Part shown: positions 7,490 to 15,653 of the stretch, piece after piece
Position numbering within the stretch: the first letter of the stretch is position 1
Layout of the letters: each line of letters starts with the position of its first letter
Assembly (NCBI GenBank): GCA_900546345.1
Contig: URCI01000027.1
Span: forward strand, 1-36,649
Direction: 5' to 3'
DNA: 36,649 nucleotides
Origin: an uncultured Prevotella sp.
GTDB lineage: Bacteria; Bacteroidota; Bacteroidia; Bacteroidales; Bacteroidaceae
Program-made: the position numbers and the translations under genes
The notes under the pieces: generated by a model
Told to the model about the DNA's origin: nothing
The model's database searches: none
What the model saw: only the letters and a program-made list of their open reading frames with translations

Positions 7490-7993
7490 ATGAGGCGTTT
7501 TTTCTTTTGGGGTGCTTGGATGCTGGTGCTGCTCTGCTGTAGTTGCACGGGCAACAAGGTCTATGATCATTATCAGAATGTGCCCATCCAGGGTTGGGAC
7601 AAGGCCGACGTGCTCAGCTATGAGGTGCCGGCATTGCGTGACTCGGGATGGTATGCAACGGATCTGGGATTACGAATCAACAATATGTATCCTTTTCTGA
7701 GTGTCACCATGGTGGTCAGCCAATCGGTCTATCACCCATCCGGTTCGGGAAAGAAAGAGCCATATCCCCAACCTCTCTTGGTGAAAAACGACACCATCAA
7801 CTGCACGCTGCGTGACAGCAACGGCAAGGTCAAGGGGCAAGGTATCATCTTCTATCAATATCACTATCATGTGTCAGCCTTGAAATTGCAGCAGGGTGAC
7901 TCTCTCCATGTCACGGTGCGCCATATCATGAAGCGTGAGATTCTTCCGGGACTCTCTGATATCGGTGTCAGTATGCGCCGAATGATGAAATAG
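7490..7993 (+). CDS. gldH: GldH-family lipoprotein
   Basis: A predicted lipoprotein of 167 residues. The short signal sequence has a hydrophobic stretch WMLVLL and a lipobox-like LLCCSC, with Cys19 the likely lipidated residue. The mature start NKVYDHYQNVPIQGW matches the opening of GldH proteins, which are needed for gliding in Flavobacterium but also occur in non-gliding Bacteroidales, where their role is unclear. The body looks like a single beta-sandwich domain. Position directly after ricT in one operon is typical for this phylum. There is no sign of other gliding genes here, so a gliding role should not be assumed. Confidence 0.85.
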   Translation: MRRFFFWGAWMLVLLCCSCTGNKVYDHYQNVPIQGWDKADVLSYEVPALRDSGWYATDLGLRINNMYPFLSVTMVVSQSVYHPSGSGKKEPYPQPLLVKNDTINCTLRDSNGKVKGQGIIFYQYHYHVSALKLQQGDSLHVTVRHIMKREILPGLSDIGVSMRRMMK

Positions 7994-8009
7994 TATGGGG
8001 AGGGGATAC

Positions 8010-8738
8010 ATGATTGCTGACAGGAAAGAGCTCGTTTGCCGCATTGCTTATGCTGTCGTCGGCCTCTTGTGGTCGGTCGGTTCGCAAGCAATCAACCTCG
8101 ATTCCTTGCAACAAGTGGAAGCCCGGGAGGAAGGGCGGCTGCCCAAACAGATGGCTACCTTGCAAGTGGGGTTAAACACCAGCGAGGAAACCAGTGTAGG
8201 ATATGAAATAGACTATCATTGGTATGCATTTGACTATGCCGGCATCGGCATCGGTTTTGAGCTGGACGATGACTATGGCAACCGACCGCTCATCGAAAAG
8301 AGTGACGATGACGATTATGATCCCGACCGCATCGTTAAGTTCAATATCCATCCCATGCTTTCCTTCCGCACGCCGACGCTATGGATGAACAAGCGTCGCA
8401 GTTGGGGACTGCTGCTCAGATGTGATCCCGGTTGGGTCTTGTCTTTCCCACGCAATGACAAGGTTTATTATAGTCAGTTTGTCGGAATGGACGGCAACCG
8501 GATTGTCTATCACAACTTCACTTTGAAGAACAGAGATGGGCGATGGACGTTCTGGCGGGTGAGAACTGCTGTCTCTGTCCGCATCGATCAAGGACTGATC
8601 TCCTTGGGGTGGAGCCTGTCGAACTATAACATAGCCTATTGCCGCAATCACATGTATCATGACGGAAAGCAGTATTACAAGCATGATAGCTATGACAAGA
8701 CCTTCTCGCTGTCTGTCTCTGCCTCGTATTGTTTCTGA
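8010..8738 (+). CDS. Putative outer-membrane beta-barrel protein, unrecognised family
   Basis: I do not recognise the family. It has 242 residues from the chosen start. A signal peptide is likely (IAYAVVGLLWSVGSQA, cleavage near residue 23). The rest alternates aromatic and polar residues (YHWYAFDYAGIGIGFEL, VRTAVSVRIDQGLISLGWSL) and ends SVSASYCF; a terminal Phe after alternating residues is typical of outer-membrane barrels. The in-frame ATG at 7995 also opens the frame, but the GGGGAGGGG between it and 8010 makes a good ribosome site for 8010. It is the last gene of the metF operon and is followed by a strong terminator. Confidence 0.7.
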   Translation: MIADRKELVCRIAYAVVGLLWSVGSQAINLDSLQQVEAREEGRLPKQMATLQVGLNTSEETSVGYEIDYHWYAFDYAGIGIGFELDDDYGNRPLIEKSDDDDYDPDRIVKFNIHPMLSFRTPTLWMNKRRSWGLLLRCDPGWVLSFPRNDKVYYSQFVGMDGNRIVYHNFTLKNRDGRWTFWRVRTAVSVRIDQGLISLGWSLSNYNIAYCRNHMYHDGKQYYKHDSYDKTFSLSVSASYCF

Positions 8739-8758
8739 TTACTGCTGTGCGGTAAAAG

Positions 8759-8808
8759 AAAACGCTCAAGGCCATTCTCGCTATGTGGAGAATGGCCTTG
8801 AGCGTTTT
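8759..8808. terminator. Bidirectional terminator between the convergent gldH and rodA operons
   Basis: Arms 8759-8779 and 8788-8808 are perfect 21-bp complements with an 8-base loop, bounded by AAAA on the left and TTTTT on the right. It therefore terminates transcription from both directions. The rest of the gap up to 8922 shows nothing recognisable. Confidence 0.88.
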
Positions 8809-8922
8809 TGTTGGGTTGTTGCAGTCCTGTGGTGATTCTGCCTGTGCCTTGTATGTCTCTATCAACATGAGGGGCAGGAAGTGCTACACCTTATTATATA
8901 TATAGGACCTGCTGATGGCTTA

Positions 8923-10392
8923 TTATGTCCTCACCAGGTTTCTGCCAGCATCGATACGGAGGAAGATGAAAAGCAGAATGGTGAATCCCCAAAGCGATGA
9001 GCCACCATAACTGAAAAACGGCAGCGGGATGCCAATGACCGGTGTCAGGCCGAGCACCATGCCCACGTTGATGAAGACGTGGAAGAGGAAGATGCTCAGC
9101 ACGCAATAGCCATAGACCCGTCCGAACTTAAACGGTTGTCGCTCGGCAAGGTGGATCAGCCGGAGAATCAGTGCGAGGAACAACAGCAAAACGCCTGCCG
9201 ATCCCAGGAAGCCCTCTTCTTCTCCTACGGTACAGAAAATGAAGTCTGTGTCCTGCTCTGGTACGAATTTCAGTTTGGTCTGCGTGCCGTTGAGGAAGCC
9301 TTTGCCTTGCAGACCACCGGAGCCGATGGCGATCTCGCTCTGATGGACATTATATCCTGCGCCCGCCAAGTCTTCGTCCAGTCCCAAGAGCACGTTGATG
9401 CGCACACGCTGGTGAGGCTCCATGACATCGTTGAGCACGTAATCGGCACTATAGAAGAAGATGATCGAGCCCACAGCAAACAGAGCCGTCAGCATGTAGT
9501 TGATGAGGCGCGTCGATAAGCCCTGGAAGGTCAGATAGCCAATCAATGCGGCACAGATGCAGAGCTGGATCCAGACGACGTCGAAGCGAATGACAAACTC
9601 TGAGAACAACATGGCCAGTAACGTCACCCCGACGCTGACACCGATGATGCGGAGCGCCTTGTCGCGGTCATTGCAATAGACATAGAGCATGCCCGCAGAG
9701 AAGATCTGTACCAGCAACAGCACGATGAACTTACCGACAGAGGTCGGTGTGTCCCAAAGAAACACTTGCTCGTATTTGATGCCGACAACAAAGTATACCA
9801 CCATGGCAACGCCGGTGAAAAGGATGCTGCCGGGCATACCCTCGCGATAAAACATGAGGAAGAAGGACAGATAGACAAGGGCGGAGCCTGTCTCACGCTG
9901 TCCGATGATCAGCAACATAGGCAGGAAGACCAATGCACACGCTGCCATGAAGTGTTTGAGCTGGTGCATGGTGAATCCGTAGGTGCTCATCAGCTTGGCC
10001 AAGGCCAGGGCCGTGGCAAACTTCGCAAACTCGGCCGGCTGGAGTCGCAAAGGCCCCAAGACCAGCCACGATCGGGAGCCTTTGATCTCATGGGGATTGA
10101 AGATGGTGACAAAAAGCAGAACCATAAACAACCCATAGATGACGTAGGCAAAGGTGTCGTAGAAGCGGTCATCAAGCATGAGAATGACAAAGCCCAGCAC
10201 CAACGATGTGCCGATCCAAACGATCTGCATGCCCGAGCGCGTGCTCAGGCTGAAGATGTCGGTCTCGCCATAGGTGTAACTGGCTCCACAGACACTGATC
10301 CAACCAAAGATCAGCAGTGCCACGTAGATGCCTATCGTCCACCAATCGAGACTCTGGAGAATTCCGGGCTGTTTATCTGTTTCTTGAGCCAT
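8923..10392 (-). CDS. rodA: Rod-shape SEDS peptidoglycan glycosyltransferase RodA
   Basis: A polytopic inner-membrane SEDS enzyme that polymerises lipid II glycan strands, with PBP2 supplying transpeptidation, in the elongation complex. It has 489 residues with about ten membrane segments. The SEDS signature GLTPVIGIPLPFFSYGGSSL is near the C-terminus. It is longer than E. coli RodA (370), with a large insertion in the middle; Bacteroidota RodA proteins are often enlarged. The start MAQETDKQ at 10392 overlaps the end of the PBP2 gene by 20 bases. It is the last gene of the mre operon. Confidence 0.93.
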   Translation of the reverse strand: MAQETDKQPGILQSLDWWTIGIYVALLIFGWISVCGASYTYGETDIFSLSTRSGMQIVWIGTSLVLGFVILMLDDRFYDTFAYVIYGLFMVLLFVTIFNPHEIKGSRSWLVLGPLRLQPAEFAKFATALALAKLMSTYGFTMHQLKHFMAACALVFLPMLLIIGQRETGSALVYLSFFLMFYREGMPGSILFTGVAMVVYFVVGIKYEQVFLWDTPTSVGKFIVLLLVQIFSAGMLYVYCNDRDKALRIIGVSVGVTLLAMLFSEFVIRFDVVWIQLCICAALIGYLTFQGLSTRLINYMLTALFAVGSIIFFYSADYVLNDVMEPHQRVRINVLLGLDEDLAGAGYNVHQSEIAIGSGGLQGKGFLNGTQTKLKFVPEQDTDFIFCTVGEEEGFLGSAGVLLLFLALILRLIHLAERQPFKFGRVYGYCVLSIFLFHVFINVGMVLGLTPVIGIPLPFFSYGGSSLWGFTILLFIFLRIDAGRNLVRT

Positions 10393-12223
10393 AAGCGATT
10401 CTTCGTTTTTGCAGCTCGTCGGCCTCACGGGCACGTGAGGGTGAGAGCTTGCCATCAATATATTGTTCCATCAGCACGGCGGCCATCGGCACGGCAAAGT
10501 CGGCACCGAAACCACCATTCTCGACATACACGGCCAGGGCGATCTTGGGCTTGTCCATGGGCGCAAAGGCCATACACACGGAGTGGTCCTGTCCACGGTT
10601 CTGTGCCGTACCGGTCTTACCGCAGGCCGGGAAGTCGAGGCCGGCAAAGTGCTTACACGTACCGCCCATGGCTGATGAGCGCATGCCGGAGATGATCACG
10701 TTGTAGGCCCAAGGAGCGGCTTTGGTATAGTGGCGCTGATAATATTTCTTGTCGATGTTTCCGCCTTTGACCGATTTCACCACGTGGGGGATATAGTAAT
10801 AGCCCCGGTTGGCGATCGTGGAGGCGAGGTTGGCTATCTGCAACGGCGTGAGGTTGACCTCACCCTGGCCAATGGCGATACTGATGACGGTCAGTCCGTT
10901 CCACGACCCATGGTAAGCCTTGTCGTAGAAGGCAGCGTTGGGGATCAGTCCTCGTTTCTCACCCGGCAGGTCGATGCCCAGCTTATAGCCAAAGCCCATG
11001 CTGACCATGTAGTCGCGCCAGGTGTTCATGGCTACTTGCACTTTGTCGTATTTGCGTCTGTTGGCAAACATGTGATAGAGTCCCCAACAGAAGAAGCCGT
11101 TACACGACGTGCTGATAGCAGGTATGATCGACAGGGGAGAGGGGTGCCCATGGCAACCTACATGCAGTCCCTTATACGAGAATCCATGATGACAGGGATA
11201 CTGGGTCTGCGTGTTGATGATGCCCTCGGTGAGGAATGTCAGTCCTTGTGCGGTCTTGAACGTAGAGCCTGGCGGGTACTGTCCCATGATGGCACGGTTG
11301 AGCAAAGGCTTCCAGACGTTTTTCGAGAGCGCTCTGTGGTATTTGTTGCGAAGCTTTCCTTCCAGCAGACGGGGATCGTAGGAAGGCGAGGAGACCATGC
11401 ACAGCACTTGCCCCGTGCTGGGCTCGATGGCCACAATGGCACCAATCTTGCCTTCCAGCATACGTTCGCCAAGTGCCTGCAGACGGATGTCAAGTCCCAG
11501 TGTAAGGTCTTTTCCGGCAATAGGACGGCGGTCGTATTTGCCATGCTGATATTTTCCTTGGATACGTCCGTGGGCATCACGAAGCAGGATCTTGACGCCT
11601 TTCTCGCCACGGAGGTCTTTTTCGTAGCTGCGTTCCACGCCCAACTTGCCGATGTAGTCGCCTGGCTGGTAGTAGGAGTCCTCGTCGATGTCGGCTTGCG
11701 AAACCTCTCCGACATCGCCTAAGACATGGGCGCCATAGGGATACTCATATTGGCGGATGGTGCGACGCTGGATGGAGAAGCCTGGGAAACGAAACATCTT
11801 CTCCTGAAAGACGCTGAAGTCTTTGTCGTCGATCTGACTCATGAACAACTGCTGGGTAAACCGCGAATAACCTGGATTCTTGTTGCGGTCCTTGATGTCG
11901 TTCATGCGTTTGATAAAATATTCTTTTGTGATTCCCAGCGTCTCACAAAAGTCAAGGGTGTCGAGGTGGCCTTTCGCCTCGTTTGTCACGACCATGATAT
12001 CATAGGCTGGCTGGTTGTAGACCAACAGCTTGCCATTGCGGTCACGGATGACACCACGAGAGGGAAACTCCACCTGCTTGAGGAAGGCGTTGGAGTCGGC
12101 GCTCTTGCGATAGTCGTCACTGAGTAGCTGAATGGTGAACAATCGCAAGATATAAATGGCCACAATGGCGGTAGCGATGCCGCCAATGACCAGTTTCCGA
12201 TTTTCCAGGTTATAATCTTTCAT
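10373..12223 (-). CDS. mrdA: Penicillin-binding protein 2 (elongation transpeptidase)
   Basis: A class B PBP that cross-links peptidoglycan during elongation; inner-membrane anchored and periplasmic. It has 616 residues. The membrane anchor is at about 12-34, the dimerisation/pedestal domain starts at VEFPSRGVIRDRNG, and the transpeptidase domain has STFK (Ser320, Lys323), SCN (373-375) and KTGT (536-539). A cysteine/histidine cluster at 344-360 (CHH...HVGCHGH) matches the place of the zinc site in PBP2. The start MKDYNLENRK at 12223 is preceded by AAGGACTGTAGGT; an in-frame ATG at 12247 is the alternative. Confidence 0.95.
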   Translation of the reverse strand: MKDYNLENRKLVIGGIATAIVAIYILRLFTIQLLSDDYRKSADSNAFLKQVEFPSRGVIRDRNGKLLVYNQPAYDIMVVTNEAKGHLDTLDFCETLGITKEYFIKRMNDIKDRNKNPGYSRFTQQLFMSQIDDKDFSVFQEKMFRFPGFSIQRRTIRQYEYPYGAHVLGDVGEVSQADIDEDSYYQPGDYIGKLGVERSYEKDLRGEKGVKILLRDAHGRIQGKYQHGKYDRRPIAGKDLTLGLDIRLQALGERMLEGKIGAIVAIEPSTGQVLCMVSSPSYDPRLLEGKLRNKYHRALSKNVWKPLLNRAIMGQYPPGSTFKTAQGLTFLTEGIINTQTQYPCHHGFSYKGLHVGCHGHPSPLSIIPAISTSCNGFFCWGLYHMFANRRKYDKVQVAMNTWRDYMVSMGFGYKLGIDLPGEKRGLIPNAAFYDKAYHGSWNGLTVISIAIGQGEVNLTPLQIANLASTIANRGYYYIPHVVKSVKGGNIDKKYYQRHYTKAAPWAYNVIISGMRSSAMGGTCKHFAGLDFPACGKTGTAQNRGQDHSVCMAFAPMDKPKIALAVYVENGGFGADFAVPMAAVLMEQYIDGKLSPSRAREADELQKRRIAYGSRNR

Positions 12224-12262
12224 ACCTACAGTCCTTTCGGACGTCACTCGTCGTTAAAGCGT

Positions 12263-12766
12263 TTATGCCTTCTTGCGCAGGTTATCCACCACGAGAATGA
12301 GCACTGCGGAGAGCGCTGTACTGGTGATGATGCACAGAATCCACTGTGCCCAATTGAAGAAGGAGAACATCTCCACAGTGAAAAAGACCAAGCAGTAGAC
12401 AAAAGTCATGATCACTGTGAAGTAGACATATTTGGGCAGTCCCATGGTGAAAATGGCAGGCTGCATGTTCTCGTCACTGTCGCGTTGCATGAAGAGTTCC
12501 AGCACATAAGGCTGAAGCAATCCCAATAAAGTGAGTGAGGCGGCTGCTACTCCCGGCGTGTTGGCAAAAATGTCAACACTCAGACCCAAGAGAAAGCTCC
12601 ATACCAATATCGCCCATTTGGGATAGTTGCGGTTGAAGCTGATGACAAAATAGATATACAACAATGGCGTGGCATAGTCGAACAGGTGGATGTGATTGAG
12701 CACAAGCACCTGTACGAGCAATAACACGACAAAAAGCAACAGCCTTTTAAGGAAGTCTATGTTCAT
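12263..12766 (-). CDS. mreD: Rod shape-determining protein MreD
   Basis: A small integral membrane protein of 167 residues with about five hydrophobic segments (LLLFVVLLLVQVLVLNHI, ATPLLYIYFVI and others). It is typical of MreD, which links MreC with the elongation machinery. It starts 2 bases after the mreC stop and is followed by mrdA. Sequence conservation in this family is low, so the call rests on size, topology, the FLLGLSVDIFANTPGV segment and gene order. Confidence 0.9.
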   Translation of the reverse strand: MNIDFLKRLLLFVVLLLVQVLVLNHIHLFDYATPLLYIYFVISFNRNYPKWAILVWSFLLGLSVDIFANTPGVAAASLTLLGLLQPYVLELFMQRDSDENMQPAIFTMGLPKYVYFTVIMTFVYCLVFFTVEMFSFFNWAQWILCIITSTALSAVLILVVDNLRKKA

Positions 12767-12768
12767 TT

Positions 12769-13635
12769 CTATTTGTCTTCTTTCGGTTTCAACGAGTCTT
12801 GTGCAGCACGCAGGACATCGAGTCTTTCCAATACAGGTTTGTTGTCAATGACACAAACATCACGCAGCTTGCCAAAGTCGGTCGACAATTCCACTTGCAG
12901 ACGGTAGGAAACACCATCCGCGGAGTTGTAGACATGGAGAATCTTTCCTACGGCAATGCCCGGGGGGAAGACCGAAGAATAGCCACTTGTCTCCACCCAT
13001 TCATACAGTCTGAAACGCGCATGGCGAGGCACGTCCTCGACGTAAGCCAATTTGCTGTTGCCCCCAAACCAGCGGAGATAGCCGAAGTAACCGCGTCCTC
13101 TGATCTGGCAGCTGATGTTCGACTCGGTATTCAACGCGGGTATGACTACGGAATAGTGCGGCGATACCAAATATACGATGCCTACGACACCTGTACCACA
13201 GGCTACACCCATATCCTTCTTTACGCCGTCAAGGCTACCTTTGTCGATCGTGATGAGGTTGTCGTGACGGTCGATGGAGTTGCTCACTACCTGTGCGGGG
13301 ATGAGATGGTAGCCTTTAAGGATATCGAGTTGGTTGCGATGCACCCAGTTGGTGTCTTTTGTGGCATCGGTAAGCTGCTTAGACAAGGTTTTCACCTGCT
13401 GCTCGAGATAGAGGTTGCGCTGGGTGAGCTCCTGGTTGGCTTTGGACATGGAGAGAAAAGACTCGATGTCGGCTTCCCAGCTCAGCAACTTGCCGGCTGC
13501 CGCATTTGCCGTAGAAAACCATACGCTGCCTTGATAGCTGTTGTATTGAAACAACAGTATCAGGCTGAATACTTCCAGAATTAAAAAGACAAACCAGTGA
13601 TTGTGTTTGGCAAGAAATTCTATTAAGTTGCGCAT
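12769..13635 (-). CDS. mreC: Rod shape-determining protein MreC
   Basis: A bitopic inner-membrane protein of 288 residues whose periplasmic part activates PBP2/RodA. The single membrane segment is at about residues 14-30 (WFVFLILEVFSLILLFQY). A coiled coil follows at about 60-95 (ELTQRNLYLEQQVKTLSKQL). The two beta-barrel subdomains contain VVSNSIDRHDNLITIDKGS and GVVGIVYLVSPHYSVVIPAL, both characteristic of MreC. It lies 9 bases after mreB. Confidence 0.94.
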   Translation of the reverse strand: MRNLIEFLAKHNHWFVFLILEVFSLILLFQYNSYQGSVWFSTANAAAGKLLSWEADIESFLSMSKANQELTQRNLYLEQQVKTLSKQLTDATKDTNWVHRNQLDILKGYHLIPAQVVSNSIDRHDNLITIDKGSLDGVKKDMGVACGTGVVGIVYLVSPHYSVVIPALNTESNISCQIRGRGYFGYLRWFGGNSKLAYVEDVPRHARFRLYEWVETSGYSSVFPPGIAVGKILHVYNSADGVSYRLQVELSTDFGKLRDVCVIDNKPVLERLDVLRAAQDSLKPKEDK

Positions 13636-13644
13636 GGATGCCTT

Positions 13645-14667
13645 TTATCTCATCAAGAATGAGAATCTGTTGACGTTCTTAAGAGCGATGCCTGCACCTT
13701 TGGCCACACTGTGGAGCGGGTCGTCAGCGATATGGAATGGGATGTTGATCTTATCCTGCAGACGCTTGTCCAAACCGCGCAGCAAGGCACCGCCGCCAGT
13801 GAGGTAGATGCCGTTCTTCACGATATCGGCATAGAGCTCAGGAGGCGTGGACTCCAAAGCGGAGAGCACGGCGTTTTCGATCTTGGCCACGGTCTTGTCA
13901 AGGCAGTGGGCGATCTCCTGATAGCATACAGGAACTTCCATCGGCAGGGCGGTGATGCGGTTAGGTCCGTGCACGATATAGTCCTCAGGAGCCTCATCGC
14001 CTAAGTCAGTGAGGGCGGAACCTACATGGATCTTGATACGCTCTGCCATACGCTCAGAGACCTTGACATTGTGTTGGCGGCTCATATATTCCTGGATGTC
14101 GGCAGTGAGGTCGTCACCTGCGATGCGAATGGAGTTGTTGCTCACAATGCCTCCTAAAGAGATGACGGCGATCTCGGTGGATCCACCACCAATGTCGACG
14201 ATCATGTTTCCTTCAGGTGCTTCCACATCAATGCCGATGCCGATGGCAGCTGCCATTGGCTCGAAGATCAGATAGACATCACGTCCGTCGGCATGCTCGG
14301 CAGAGTCACGGACAGCACGAAGCTCCACCTCGGTAGAGCCTGACGGCACGCCGATGACCATACGCAGCGAGGGAGAGAACAAGCGTGAGCCTGTGTGTAC
14401 CATCTTGATCAAACCGCGCATCATCTGCTCGCAAGCTGTGAAGTCAGCAATCACGCCGTCGCGCAATGGTCTGATCGTACGTATGTTGTCGTGTGTTTTC
14501 TCATACATCATCTTGGCCTTCTCGCCGACTGCGATCATCTTGTCGGTGCGACGGTCAAGTGCTACCACTGAAGGCTCGTCAACAACAATCTTGTCATCGC
14601 TGATGATGATGGTGTTGGCGGTGCCAAGGTCCATGGCAATTTCTTGAATGAATGAAAAGAATCCCAT
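13645..14667 (-). CDS. mreB: Rod shape-determining actin homologue MreB
   Basis: A cytoplasmic actin-like ATPase of 340 residues forming membrane-bound filaments that steer cell-wall elongation. The phosphate-1 loop DLGTANTIII lies near the N-terminus, phosphate-2 is DIGGGSTEIAVISLGG, and the adenosine motif is LTGGGALLRGLD. The N-terminal MGFFSFIQEIAM resembles the membrane-contact leader of other MreB proteins. It lies 25 bases after purH. Confidence 0.97.
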   Translation of the reverse strand: MGFFSFIQEIAMDLGTANTIIISDDKIVVDEPSVVALDRRTDKMIAVGEKAKMMYEKTHDNIRTIRPLRDGVIADFTACEQMMRGLIKMVHTGSRLFSPSLRMVIGVPSGSTEVELRAVRDSAEHADGRDVYLIFEPMAAAIGIGIDVEAPEGNMIVDIGGGSTEIAVISLGGIVSNNSIRIAGDDLTADIQEYMSRQHNVKVSERMAERIKIHVGSALTDLGDEAPEDYIVHGPNRITALPMEVPVCYQEIAHCLDKTVAKIENAVLSALESTPPELYADIVKNGIYLTGGGALLRGLDKRLQDKINIPFHIADDPLHSVAKGAGIALKNVNRFSFLMR

Positions 14668-14692
14668 TTCTTATTTATTGATTCTTGAATAA

Positions 14693-15289
14693 TTATTTCT
14701 TTGCAAACCAGTTATGAATAGCTGTGTCGTAGTGGCTGCTCACGCCGAAGGCATGCTCAGCAAACATCTTGCGCTCTTCGATCTCTGTTTTTGCACCTTT
14801 CTTATTAAGGATGTCAAGCAGCAACGCATATTCTGCCTTGCTGGGCACAATGACCACGTCTTTGAAGTTCTTGGCTCCTGCACGGATGAGTGAGATGCCG
14901 CCAATGTCGATCTTCTCAATGATGTCTTGCTCGGAAGCTCCACTTGCTACGGTCTGCTCAAAAGGATAGAGATCCACAATGACCAGGTCGATGGCAGGGA
15001 TATCGTATTGCTTCATCTGCTCTTGGTCTCCGGCGTTGTCGCGGCGGGCAAGGATGCCTCCAAAAATCTTGGGGTGTAATGTTTTGACACGGCCACCCAG
15101 AATAGAAGGATAAGTTGTTACGTCTTCCACTTTTTGGCAGGGATAGCCTAAGCCTTCAATGAATTTTTGTGTACCACCTGTGCTAAGGAACTTTACACCT
15201 TGCTCATGAAGTTTTGCAAGGAGATCCTCCAGTCCATCTTTATGGAAAACGGAGATAAGCGCAGTCTTAATTTCTTTCGTTTCAGCCAT
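14693..15289 (-). CDS. purH: Single-domain PurH: IMP cyclohydrolase (MGS-like) part only
   Basis: A cytoplasmic enzyme of 198 residues matching only the N-terminal half of bifunctional PurH (usually about 510 residues). Motifs are STGGTQKFIE, VEDVTTYPSILGGRVKTLHP and KIDIGGISLIRAGAKN. The IMP cyclohydrolase domain is complete, but the AICAR transformylase domain is absent. The reading frame ends normally and mreB starts 25 bases later, so there is no leftover fragment in this operon. The transformylase must be supplied elsewhere if the purine pathway is complete. The start MAETKEIK at 15289 is preferred because the -7 box at 15320-15327 overlaps the longer open frame. First gene of the mre operon. 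Confidence 0.9.
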   Translation of the reverse strand: MAETKEIKTALISVFHKDGLEDLLAKLHEQGVKFLSTGGTQKFIEGLGYPCQKVEDVTTYPSILGGRVKTLHPKIFGGILARRDNAGDQEQMKQYDIPAIDLVIVDLYPFEQTVASGASEQDIIEKIDIGGISLIRAGAKNFKDVVIVPSKAEYALLLDILNKKGAKTEIEERKMFAEHAFGVSSHYDTAIHNWFAKK

Positions 15290-15319
15290 ATTGTTCCGTA
15301 CGTTAAAATATTGGTTGTG

Positions 15320-15327
15320 CAAAGTTA
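15320..15327 (-). promoter_or_regulatory. Promoter -7 box of the purH-mreBCD-mrdA-rodA operon
   Basis: TAACTTTG on the minus strand fits TAnnTTTG and lies about 30 bases before the purH ATG. I see no clear TTTG at the usual upstream distance. Confidence 0.55.
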
Positions 15328-15515
15328 CTAATTTTTGAGTAAATCATATGGCTTTTAACGAGAAATTACAATTAGAAAACGTTAAAACGCTGTTCTTGCG
15401 TTTTTTCGGCTTCTACGCAATCGTTGCTCCTTCAGTAGAAAACAGAGGGCGTACTGGGGGAGAAGAAGGGTGGAGGACAGAAAGGGTTGGAAGGGATGGT
15501 GACGGAATACGGAAG

Positions 15516-15572
15516 GGAAAAAACAAGGAGAACCCTCATTCTGCTATATCTCTATAGAGAATGATGTTCTCC
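15516..15572 (-). terminator. Terminator of xylB
   Basis: On the minus strand GGAGAA and TCATTCT (15567-15572, 15558-15564 on the plus strand as complements) pair with 15527-15532 and 15536-15542. The transcript then runs into TTGTTTTTTCCC (15514-15525). This is an intrinsic terminator about 80 bases after the xylB stop. The remaining gap 15290-15653 holds the purH promoter and a low-complexity G/A-rich stretch, with no convincing gene. Confidence 0.65.
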
Positions 15573-15653
15573 TCACACATATATTTTAAAAGAAGATGAT
15601 TGCTTCCATCAACAAAGGGGGCGTATGCAATTTTCAGAACATACTTTCACAGT

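Noticed and set aside
7490..7993. Evidence for gliding motility
   Set aside because: GldH alone is widespread in non-gliding Bacteroidales; no other gld or spr gene is in the window.
15348..15557. 69-codon plus-strand frame between purH and xylB
   Set aside because: Low-complexity G/A-rich translation, no ribosome site, and it overlaps the xylB terminator and the purH promoter region.
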